From contig JAFACJ010001001.1 of the NCBI GenBank assembly GCA_023425615.1, forward strand, positions 1 through 6,441: a stretch of 6,441 nt of DNA, in the 5' to 3' direction. Shown here piece by piece: positions 1 through 6,404 of this stretch. Numbering within the stretch: position 1 is the stretch's first letter; every line of letters starts with the position of its first letter. The notes under the pieces are model-generated. The model did no database searches. It was not told the origin of the DNA and worked only from the letters and a program-made list of their open reading frames with translations. Both the position numbers and the translations under genes were made by a program. The stretch is from Actinomycetes bacterium. GTDB lineage: Bacteria; Actinomycetota; Actinomycetes; Streptosporangiales; Streptosporangiaceae.

Positions 1-2295
1 TTCACCGAGCTGGACGTGGACGCCGTCCTCGCCCGCGCCCCGGAGGTCGCCCTCATCGACGAGCTCGCGCACACCAACGTCCCGGGCGGCGCGGCGGAGA
101 AGCGCTGGCAGGACGTCGAGCGCCTGCTGGAGGCGGGCATCGACGTCGTCTCCACGGTGAACGTCCAGCACCTGGAGTCGATGAACGACGTCGTCGAGAA
201 GATCACCGGGATCCCGCAGCGCGAGACCGTCCCCGACGAGGTGGTGCGCCGCGCCGACCAGGTCGAGCTGATCGACATGGCGCCCGAGGCGCTGCGCCGC
301 CGCATGGCGCACGGCAACATCTACGCCGCCGAGAAGGTCGACGCCGCGCTGTCGAACTACTTCCGCGTCGGCAACCTGACGGCGCTGCGGGAACTGGCGC
401 TGCTGTGGGTCGCCGGAAAGGTCGACGACCAGCTCGCCCGCTACCGCGACGACCACGGCATCGCCGGGACGTGGGAGGCGCGCGAACGCATCGTCGTCGC
501 GCTCACCGGAGGCCCCGAGGGCGCCACCCTCATCCGCCGCGCCACCCGCATCGCCGCCCGCTCCAAGGGCGCCGACCTGCTGGCGGTGCACGTGACGCGC
601 GGCGACGGCCTGTCGGGGTCGCGGCCCGCCCAGCTCGCCCGGCAGCGCGAGATCATCGAGAGCCTCGGCGGTAGCTACCACCAGGTCGTCGGCGACGACG
701 TGCCGCGCGCCCTGCTGGAGTTCGCGCGGGCCGTCAACGCCACCCAGCTCGTCCTCGGCGTCTCACGGCGCGGCAGGTTCGCCCAGATGCTCAGCCCCGG
801 CGTCGGGGTGACCACCACCGCGCTGGCCAGATCGATCGACGTGCACATGGTCACCCATGAGCAGGCGCACAAAGGCCGCAAACGGCCGGTCAAGGATCCC
901 GGTCTCGCGTTCGGGCGCAGGGCGGGGGCGTGGGCGCTGTCCGCCGCCGGGCTGCCGCTGCTCACCTTCCTGCTGGCCCTGGCGGGGAACGAGCTGACGC
1001 TGCCCAGCGACATCCTGTTCTATCTCGCGGCGGTGGTCGGCATCGCCCTGGTCGGCGGCCTGTGGCCCGCCATGTTCACCGCCGTCATCGGGTTCCTGCT
1101 GCTCAACTACTACTTCACCCCGCCGCTGCACCGGTTCACCGTCGCCGAACCGGAGAACCTCGTCGCGCTGGTGGTGTTCGTGCTCGTCGGCGTCGGGGTG
1201 AGCGCCGTGGTCGACCGCGCCGCCAAACGGTCGCGTGAGGCGCTGCGGCTGCACGCCGACTCCGAGGTCCTCTTCGGCCTGGCCGGGAACGTGCTGCGCG
1301 GCGAGCACGCCACGGGCACCCTGCTGGAGCGGCTGCGGGAGACCTTCGGGCTGGTCTCGGTGACGCTGCTGGAACGCCACGCCTCCGGGCACGGCTGGCG
1401 GATCGTGGCGACCGTCGGCGGGCGCCCCTGCGCCGCGCCCGAGGACGGCGACACCGAGATCCCCGTCGCCGACGACCTCGCCCTCGCCCTGCGGGGCCGC
1501 ACCCTGGAGGCGTCCGACCGGCGCATCCTGGAGGCGTTCGCCGCCCAGGCCGCGGGCGCGCTCCGGCACCAGCGCCTTGCCGCCGAGGCCGAGAAGGCGA
1601 GGCCGCTGGAGGCGGCCGACCGGATGCGCACCGCGCTCCTGAACGCCGTCAGCCACGACCTGCGCACCCCGCTGTCGTCGGCCAAGGCGGCGGTCGACAG
1701 CCTCTGCGGCTCGGAGATCGACTGGACGGACGAGGACCGCGCCGAGCTCCTCGACACCGCCGCCCAGTCCCTGGACCGGCTCGATCGGCTCGTGGCCAAC
1801 CTGCTGGACATGAGCCGCCTCCAGGTCGGCGCCCTCGGCATCGAGGCACGGGCGCTGGCCCTCGATGAGGTGGTGCCGCGCGCCCTGGACGAGATCGGGC
1901 CGCCCGCGCGCGGCGTCCGCGTCCGGGTCCCGCACGAGCTGCCGGCCGTCGCCGCCGACCCCGCCCTGCTGGAACGGGTACTGGTCAACATCATCTCCAA
2001 CGCGCTGCGGTACGGGCCGCCGGACCGGCACGTGCTCGTCACCGCCAGCGCCCACCGGGCCCGCGTCGAACTGCGCGTCGTCGACCGCGGCCCCGGCATC
2101 CCCCTGGCCGACCGCGACCGGGTGTTCCTCCCGTTCCAGCGGCTGGGCGATCACGACAACCACACCGGCGTCGGGCTCGGCCTCGCCCTCGCCCGCGGCC
2201 TCACCGAGGCCATGGGCGGCGAGCTCGTCCCCGAGGACACGCCCGGCGGCGGTCTCACCATGACCGTCTCACTTCCCATCCACCCGGGGGACTGA
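1..2295 (+). CDS. kdpD: KdpD sensor histidine kinase, copy 1 (5'-truncated by window edge)
   Basis: Membrane sensor kinase of the Kdp potassium/turgor system. It autophosphorylates on His and phosphorylates or dephosphorylates KdpE. The frame is open from base 1, and by alignment with the second KdpD here about 71 residues, including the Walker A loop, lie before the window. Visible, numbered from base 1: the Walker B-like LIDELAHTN (about 18-26) and NVQHLES block of the N-terminal KdpD domain; a USP-like domain (about 163-287); four hydrophobic segments (about 309-329, 340-356, 357-373, 387-404) followed by a basic stretch; a GAF-like region (about 415-525); the H-box SHDLRTPL with His552; an N-box NIISNALRYG with Asn663/Asn667; the G1 box DRGPGIP (Asp695); and the G2 box GVGLGLALARGL (about 723). 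All catalytic motifs are present, and HDLRT fits a kinase/phosphatase. The end of the USP domain departs from copy 2: the SGDIDVH stretch reads ARSIDVH. It ends one base before kdpE1. The internal ATG-type start at 16 is not the real start. Confidence 0.97.
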   Translation, partial: FTELDVDAVLARAPEVALIDELAHTNVPGGAAEKRWQDVERLLEAGIDVVSTVNVQHLESMNDVVEKITGIPQRETVPDEVVRRADQVELIDMAPEALRRRMAHGNIYAAEKVDAALSNYFRVGNLTALRELALLWVAGKVDDQLARYRDDHGIAGTWEARERIVVALTGGPEGATLIRRATRIAARSKGADLLAVHVTRGDGLSGSRPAQLARQREIIESLGGSYHQVVGDDVPRALLEFARAVNATQLVLGVSRRGRFAQMLSPGVGVTTTALARSIDVHMVTHEQAHKGRKRPVKDPGLAFGRRAGAWALSAAGLPLLTFLLALAGNELTLPSDILFYLAAVVGIALVGGLWPAMFTAVIGFLLLNYYFTPPLHRFTVAEPENLVALVVFVLVGVGVSAVVDRAAKRSREALRLHADSEVLFGLAGNVLRGEHATGTLLERLRETFGLVSVTLLERHASGHGWRIVATVGGRPCAAPEDGDTEIPVADDLALALRGRTLEASDRRILEAFAAQAAGALRHQRLAAEAEKARPLEAADRMRTALLNAVSHDLRTPLSSAKAAVDSLCGSEIDWTDEDRAELLDTAAQSLDRLDRLVANLLDMSRLQVGALGIEARALALDEVVPRALDEIGPPARGVRVRVPHELPAVAADPALLERVLVNIISNALRYGPPDRHVLVTASAHRARVELRVVDRGPGIPLADRDRVFLPFQRLGDHDNHTGVGLGLALARGLTEAMGGELVPEDTPGGGLTMTVSLPIHPGD
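2286..2291 (+). promoter_or_regulatory. ribosome binding site of kdpE1
   Basis: GGGGGA lies five bases before the ATG at 2297, inside the last codons of kdpD1. It supports that start. The layout stop-C-ATG (TGA at 2293-2295, ATG at 2297) suggests translational coupling, with ribosomes ending on kdpD1 restarting on kdpE1. Confidence 0.6.
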
Positions 2296-2296
2296 C

Positions 2297-2974
2297 ATGA
2301 TCCGCATCCTCGTCGTCGACGACGAACCACAGCTCCTGCGCGCGCTGCGCATCAACCTCCGCGCCCGGCACTACGAGGTCGCCGTCGCCGCCGACGGCAC
2401 GGCGGCCCTCAGCCAGGCCGGCTCCTGGCACCCCGACCTCGTCCTGCTCGACCTCGGCCTGCCCGACCTGGAGGGCGTCGAGGTCATCCACGGGCTGCGC
2501 GGCTGGACCAAGGTGCCGATCATCGTGCTGTCGGGGCGGGCCGGCAGCAAGGACAAGGTCGAGGCACTGGAGGCGGGCGCCGACGACTACATCACCAAGC
2601 CGTTCGGCATCGAGGAACTCCTCGCCCGCATCAAGGCGGTCTCCCGCCGCGCCCACGCCCGCGACACCGAGCGGCCCGTGCGGGTGGGGGAGCACACCGT
2701 CGACCTCGCCGCCAAGACCGTCACCGACGCCGCGGGCGGCCAGGTGCGGCTCACCCCCACCGAGTGGCACATGCTGGAGATCCTGCTGCGCGAGCCGGGC
2801 CGCCTGGTCAGCCAGCGCCGGCTCCTGCACGAGGTGTGGGGCCCGGCCTACGCGTCGGAGACCAACTATCTGCGCCAGTACCTGGCCCAGCTGCGCCGCA
2901 AGCTGGAACCCGACCCCGCCCACCCGCGGCACCTCATCACCGAACCCGGCATGGGGTACCGGTTCCAGCCCTAA
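2297..2974 (+). CDS. kdpE: KdpE response regulator, copy 1 (OmpR/PhoB family)
   Basis: DNA-binding response regulator, partner of the kdpD1 just upstream; in known systems phosphorylated KdpE activates the kdpFABC K+ pump operon. The protein has 225 residues, the usual length. The receiver domain (1-118) shows the acidic pair Asp8/Asp9, the phospho-acceptor Asp52 in LLDLGLPD, the switch Ser79, and Lys101 in TKPFG. The winged-helix effector domain (about 130-225) has RLTPTEWHMLEIL and the recognition-helix block TNYLRQYLAQLRRKL, ending in the KdpE-typical ITEPGMGYRF. It is roughly two-thirds identical, counted by eye, to KdpE2. Differences of note are Gly80 after the switch Ser (Ala in copy 2) and Gln194 in the recognition-helix block (Val193 in copy 2). 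The start is fixed by the RBS and the one-base gap to kdpD1. The TAA stop shares two bases with the stop of the opposing kdpE2, so the two genes overlap by 4 bp (2971-2974). Confidence 0.97.
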   Translation: MIRILVVDDEPQLLRALRINLRARHYEVAVAADGTAALSQAGSWHPDLVLLDLGLPDLEGVEVIHGLRGWTKVPIIVLSGRAGSKDKVEALEAGADDYITKPFGIEELLARIKAVSRRAHARDTERPVRVGEHTVDLAAKTVTDAAGGQVRLTPTEWHMLEILLREPGRLVSQRRLLHEVWGPAYASETNYLRQYLAQLRRKLEPDPAHPRHLITEPGMGYRFQP

Positions 2975-3012
2975 CCGGCGAAGCGGTAGCCCATCCCCGG
3001 CTCGGTGATCAG
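2933..3012. repeat. stem-loop potential at the convergent stop codons
   Basis: The arms 2933-2965 and 2980-3012 are 33 nt each and complementary at 27 positions. They are separated by a 14-nt loop (2966-2979) that contains both stop codons. The stem is the conserved ITEPGMGYRF coding sequence of the two genes. An RNA read through from either side could fold here. No T-run follows on either strand, so it is not a classical intrinsic terminator, although T-less hairpins are proposed to terminate in some actinomycetes. No other terminator is visible between the convergent operons. Confidence 0.6.
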
Positions 3013-3645
3013 ATAGCGGGGATGCGACGGATCCGGCTCCAGCTTGCGGCGCAGCTGCGCCAGATAGACGCGCAGGTAGTTGGTCTCCGTCTCATACGAC
3101 GGGCCCCACACCTCCCGCAGGAGCCGCTGCTGGCTGACCAGATGCCCGGGATGGCGGACGAGGATCTCCAGGATGTGCCACTCGGTCGGGGTGAGCCGCA
3201 CATCGGAGCCGTCCCTGGTGACCCGTTTGGCGGTCAGGTCGACGGTGAAGTCGGGGGTGGCGACGACGGCCTCGGCCTCGGCCGGAGCGGCGCGCCGGAG
3301 CGCGGCGCGCAGCCTGGCCAGGAACTCGTCCATCCCGAACGGCTTGGTGACGTAGTCGTCGGCGCCCGCGTCGAGGGCCTCGACCTTCTCGGTGGCCGAG
3401 TGGCGCGCCGACAGCACGATGATCGGCACCTCGGTCCAGCCGCGCAGCCCGTGGATGACCTCGACGCCGTCCAGGTCGGGCAGGCCGAGGTCGAGGACGA
3501 TGAGGTCGGGATGGTGGCGGGCGGCCAGGTCGAGGGCGGTCCGCCCGTCGGGCGCGGCGTCGACCTGGTATCCGCGGGCCTTGAGGTTGATGCGCAGCGT
3601 GCGGACGATCTGCGGCTCGTCGTCCACCACCAGCACCCGGGTCAT
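2971..3645 (-). CDS. kdpE: KdpE response regulator, copy 2 (OmpR/PhoB family)
   Basis: Second KdpE response regulator, 224 residues, expected to receive phosphate from KdpD2 encoded directly upstream. The receiver domain has Asp8/Asp9, phospho-acceptor Asp52, switch Ser79 followed by the usual Ala80, and Lys101 in TKPFG. The effector domain has RLTPTEWHILEIL (about 150-162) and the recognition block TNYLRVYLAQLRRKL, close to the helix known from E. coli KdpE. The ATG at 3645 overlaps the kdpD2 stop as ATGA, a standard sign of translational coupling, and a strong GGGGAGG sits five bases upstream. The TAG stop at 2973-2971 shares bases with the TAA of kdpE1. Its dedicated promoter, if any, is not visible, so it is probably co-transcribed with kdpD2. 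Transcription beyond its stop would be antisense to kdpE1. Confidence 0.97.
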   Translation of the reverse strand: MTRVLVVDDEPQIVRTLRINLKARGYQVDAAPDGRTALDLAARHHPDLIVLDLGLPDLDGVEVIHGLRGWTEVPIIVLSARHSATEKVEALDAGADDYVTKPFGMDEFLARLRAALRRAAPAEAEAVVATPDFTVDLTAKRVTRDGSDVRLTPTEWHILEILVRHPGHLVSQQRLLREVWGPSYETETNYLRVYLAQLRRKLEPDPSHPRYLITEPGMGYRFAG

Positions 3646-6140
3646 CGCGCCTCCCCGGCTCCGGCCGCCGGGAGGCCGAAGACCATGGTCAGTCCTCCGC
3701 CCGGCGTGTCCTCCGGGGTGAGGGTACCTCCCATCGCCTCGGTGAGCCCGCGCGCCACCGCGAGGCCGAGGCCGACGCCCGTGCCGCGCGGCGCGTCGCC
3801 GAGCCGCTGGAAGGGGACGAAGATGTGCTCCTTGTCGGCGTCGGGCACCCCGGGGCCGCGGTCGACGACCCGCAGCTCCAGCCGGGAGCCCAGCTCGCTG
3901 GCGGTGACCCGCACCGGCTCCCCGCTGTGCCGCAGCGCGTTCTCCACCACGTTGGCCACGGCGCGTTCCAGCAGCCCGGGATCGGCGTCGACCCGCGGCA
4001 GCGTCTCGGGCATGTCCAGGTCCAGCCGCCCCGGGGGGAAGGGGCGCACCGCCTTCAGCACCACCTCGTCCAAGCCCACCGGTCTGCGGAGCAGCTGGAC
4101 GGCGCCGGTCTGCAACCGCGTCATGTCCAGCAGGTCGGCGACCAGGCCGGTCAGCTCGTCCGCCGACTCCTCGATCGCCGCCAGCAGCTCGGACTCGTCA
4201 TCGGGGTCCCAGACGACGTCCGTGGAGCGCAGACTGCTGACCGAGGCCTTGATCGACGCGAGCGGGGTGCGCAGATCGTGGGAGACCGCGGCCAGCAGCG
4301 CCAGCCGCACCTTGTCGGACTCCTCCAGCTCCCGCGCCCGCGCCGCCTCCTGGGAGAGCCGCCGCCGCTCCAGCGCCGCCGCGGCCTGGAAGGCGAAGGC
4401 CGACAGGACCCGCTGGTCGGAGGCGGGCAGGGTCTGGCCGCGCAGCGCCAGCACCAGATCGTCGTTGACCTTCACCAGGAGGTCGGCGTCGTCGGGCTTC
4501 GTGCACGGCACCCCGGCGCAGCCCGCGATGCTCCAGCCGTCCGCGCTCCGCTCCAGCAGCGACACCCCGATCAGCCCGAACGTCTCCAGCATCCGCTGGA
4601 GCAGCGCCGGCAGGGTCGACTCGCCCTTCAGGACGTTGGTGGCCAGCAGGCTCAAGGTGGTGGCCTCCGCCCGCGCCTGCGCGGCGGCCCGCCGGTTGCG
4701 CGCCGCCGTGTCGACGACGGTGGAGACGGCTCCGGCCACCAGGACCGTGAGCGTCAGCGCCAGGATGTTCTCGCCGTCGGCGATCGTCAGGGTGTGCAGG
4801 GGAGGGGCGAAGTACCAGTTGGCCAGCACCGAACCGCCGACCGCCGCGGCCATCGCCGGCCACAGCCCGCCGACGAGCGCCGCGGCCACCGCCACGCACA
4901 GGTAGAGCAGGAGGTCGGAGGCCAGCGGAAGGCCACGCCCGACCGCGCCGAGGGCCAAGGTGAGCAGCAGCGACCCGGCCACCGCCACCACCCAGCCCGC
5001 CGTCTGCCGCCGCCGCCCGAGCGCCGGCACCTTCGCGGCCCGCGGCCCCTTGCCCCGCTGCGCCGCCTCATGGGTGACCATGTGCACGTCGATGTCGCCG
5101 GACAGGTCGGTGATGATCCGTCCGACGCCGGGCCCGAAGACGTACTGCCAGCCCGGCCTGCGGCTGGTGCCGATGACGATCTGGGTGGCGTTGATCCCGC
5201 GGGCGAACTCCAGCAGCGCCATCGGCACGTCGTCGCCGGCGACCTGGTGGTAGGTGCCGCCCAGGCTCTCCACCAGGGCGCGCTGGCGGGCGAGCGCCTC
5301 GGGCGAGCCGCCGCTGAGCCCGTCGCTGCGGGCGATGTGCACCGCCACCAGATCGCTGCGCCCGCTGCGGGCGGCGATCCGGGCGGCGCGGCGGATCAGC
5401 GTGCCGCCCTCGGGCCCTCCGGTGAGCCCCACGACGATCCGCTCCCGTGTCTCCCAGGTGCTGTCGATCCCCTGCTGCCGCCGGTAGCGGGCCAGTCCCT
5501 CATCGACGCGGTCGGCCACCCACAAAAGCGCGAGCTCGCGCAGCGCCGTGAGATTTCCCACCCGAAAGTAATTGGAGAGCGCGGCGTCGATCTTCTCCGC
5601 CGCATAGATGTTCCCGTGCGCCATCCGGCGCCGCAGCGCCTCGGGCGACATGTCGACGAGTTCGATGTCGTCGGCCCGCCGCACGATCTCGTCGGGAATC
5701 GTCTCGCGCTGTTCGATGCCGGTGATGTTCTGCACCACGTCGTTGAGCGACTCCAAATGCTGGACGTTCACCGTGGTGATGACATTGATCCCGGCGTCGA
5801 GCAGCTCCTCGACGTCCTCCCAGCGCTTGGCGTGGCGGCTTCCCGGCACATTGGTGTGCGCCAGTTCGTCCACCAGGACGACCTCGGGCGCCCGTCGCAG
5901 GACGGCGTCCACGTCCATCTCGGTGAAGGTGCCTCCCCGGTAGGGGATCTCCTTGCGGGGCACGACCTCGAACCCGGCGATGAGCTCCCTGGTCCGCGGC
6001 CGGTCATGGTGCTCCACCAGCCCGACGACGACGTCGGCGCCCCGCTCGCTGCGCCGCCGCCCCTCGCTGAGCATCGCGTAGGTCTTGCCGACCCCCGGCG
6101 CGGCGCCCAGGTAGATGCGGAGTCTTCCTCGCCTGCCCAT
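3642..6140 (-). CDS. kdpD: KdpD sensor histidine kinase, copy 2 (complete)
   Basis: Complete 832-residue sensor kinase; E. coli KdpD is about 890, with a longer N-terminus. In order: KdpD ATP-binding domain with Walker A GAAPGVGKT (12-20) and Walker B-like VLVDELAHTN (88-97); USP-like domain (about 234-357) ending in the canonical LSGDIDVHMVTHE; four membrane segments (about 383-402, 409-427, 428-446, 460-477); an Arg-rich stretch after the last segment (R481, R483, R484, R490), as in E. coli KdpD where such charges affect K+ response; GAF-like region (about 490-600); H-box with His621 in SHDLRTPLASIK; N-box NVVENALRHS (730-739); G1 DRGPGVP (Asp760); G2 GTGVGLGLAVARGL (787-800). The start is well bounded: an in-frame TAG lies five codons upstream, no other start codon intervenes, and the next Met (23) is past Walker A. 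The Shine-Dalgarno is poor (only GGGTCACT before ATG). The USP region lacks the S. aureus-type SxS-X20-FTAxY stretch reported to bind c-di-AMP. Confidence 0.98.
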   Translation of the reverse strand: MGRRGRLRIYLGAAPGVGKTYAMLSEGRRRSERGADVVVGLVEHHDRPRTRELIAGFEVVPRKEIPYRGGTFTEMDVDAVLRRAPEVVLVDELAHTNVPGSRHAKRWEDVEELLDAGINVITTVNVQHLESLNDVVQNITGIEQRETIPDEIVRRADDIELVDMSPEALRRRMAHGNIYAAEKIDAALSNYFRVGNLTALRELALLWVADRVDEGLARYRRQQGIDSTWETRERIVVGLTGGPEGGTLIRRAARIAARSGRSDLVAVHIARSDGLSGGSPEALARQRALVESLGGTYHQVAGDDVPMALLEFARGINATQIVIGTSRRPGWQYVFGPGVGRIITDLSGDIDVHMVTHEAAQRGKGPRAAKVPALGRRRQTAGWVVAVAGSLLLTLALGAVGRGLPLASDLLLYLCVAVAAALVGGLWPAMAAAVGGSVLANWYFAPPLHTLTIADGENILALTLTVLVAGAVSTVVDTAARNRRAAAQARAEATTLSLLATNVLKGESTLPALLQRMLETFGLIGVSLLERSADGWSIAGCAGVPCTKPDDADLLVKVNDDLVLALRGQTLPASDQRVLSAFAFQAAAALERRRLSQEAARARELEESDKVRLALLAAVSHDLRTPLASIKASVSSLRSTDVVWDPDDESELLAAIEESADELTGLVADLLDMTRLQTGAVQLLRRPVGLDEVVLKAVRPFPPGRLDLDMPETLPRVDADPGLLERAVANVVENALRHSGEPVRVTASELGSRLELRVVDRGPGVPDADKEHIFVPFQRLGDAPRGTGVGLGLAVARGLTEAMGGTLTPEDTPGGGLTMVFGLPAAGAGEAR
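3650..3656 (-). promoter_or_regulatory. ribosome binding site of kdpE2
   Basis: On the - strand GGGGAGG stands four bases clear of the overlap, within the last codons of kdpD2 and about five bases before the kdpE2 ATG. It is the strongest Shine-Dalgarno in the window. It confirms the ATGA-overlap start and suggests that kdpE2 can also be initiated well in its own right. Confidence 0.75.
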
Positions 6141-6166
6141 AGTGACCCAACTCTAGGTCCCGCCGG

Positions 6167-6260
6167 CTCGGGCCCGGCCACCGCCCGCCTCCTCGGCTCC
6201 GCCCCCCAGATCTCTCGATATCAAGTTTCTCGGAAAGTGAATTGCCCACACTCGGGCCCG
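6167..6260. repeat. two copies of the 10-mer CTCGGGCCCG, 84 bp apart
   Basis: CTCGGGCCCG occurs at 6167-6176 and again exactly at 6251-6260. Each copy contains the 8-bp palindrome CGGGCCCG. The 84-bp spacing is close to eight helical turns. A third GGGCCC core sits at 6352-6357. Both exact copies lie upstream of kdpD2. They could be binding sites for a dimeric regulator, or chance in GC-rich DNA. Confidence 0.4.
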
Positions 6261-6268
6261 CAAGTCAA
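6240..6268 (-). promoter_or_regulatory. possible weak promoter for kdpD2
   Basis: On the - strand TTGACT (6268-6263) is a good -35 element for the principal actinobacterial sigma factor. The -10 position 17 bases later reads GCAATT, a poor match, so the assignment is tentative. If it is right, transcription would start near 6232 and give a leader of about 90 nt. One CTCGGGCCCG copy (6251-6260) would lie in the spacer. Confidence 0.2.
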
Positions 6269-6388
6269 TAAGCGGAACGAAATCGGTGTACTTTTGGGGA
6301 GGAAATTTTCGGCAGAACTCCGGAGCCGGTGCCGCTACCGGAAAAGCCGAAGGGCCCACCCCTACGCAATTGCAAGTTAATGTTGCGG

Positions 6389-6404
6389 TGTGACCGGCTC
6401 CACA
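6389..6404. promoter_or_regulatory. CRP/FNR-family-like palindrome TGTGA-N6-CCACA
   Basis: The site reads TGTGACCGGCTCCACA. It is symmetric at the outer TGTG/CACA half-sites and matches TGTGA-N6-TCACA at nine of ten fixed positions; it also has the GTG-N8-CAC spacing described for actinobacterial Crp sites. It lies about 250 bp upstream of kdpD2 and near the right edge, so it could serve kdpD2 or a + strand gene beyond the window. Confidence 0.35.

Larger units (their letters stand above)
2297..3645. repeat. inverted repeat made of the two convergent kdpE paralogs
   Basis: The two kdpE genes lie tail to tail and are homologous, so together they form one imperfect inverted repeat with arms of about 675 bp centred near 2972-2973. 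The arms stay in register except for one codon in the receiver/effector linker (225 against 224 residues). Perfect blocks include 20 bp at 2888-2907 against 3038-3057, coding QLRRKLE. Another block, 2447-2538 against 3404-3495, differs at three of 92 positions. The arrangement most likely arose by an inverted duplication, or by arrival of a second kdpDE beside the first; the sequence does not say which. Confidence 0.85.

Noticed and set aside
763..2163. 466-codon - strand open frame opposite kdpD1
   Set aside because: Antisense shadow of kdpD1. The composition is dominated by Gly, Arg, Gln and Val without any family signature.
2764..4905. 713-codon + strand open frame spanning the kdpE junction and part of kdpD2
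   Set aside because: It starts inside kdpE1 in another frame and continues antisense to kdpE2 and kdpD2. The translation is Ser/Arg/Ala-rich with no recognisable motif.
6214..6225. CTCGATATCAAG as a regulator operator
   Set aside because: Only 10 of 12 positions are symmetric and the half-sites do not extend further. I cannot tie it to a named regulator family with confidence.
6326..6341. CCGGT-GCCGCT-ACCGG hairpin as a terminator of an upstream gene
   Set aside because: The stem is only five base pairs and no T-run follows on the - strand. On the + strand only GAAAA follows. Too weak to call.
3825..6380. 851-codon open frame on the + strand opposite kdpD2
   Set aside because: It lies antisense to a full-length kinase with all motifs. 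Its translation is Gly/Arg/Gln/His-rich low-complexity sequence with no domain, as expected when GC-rich codons are read on the other strand.
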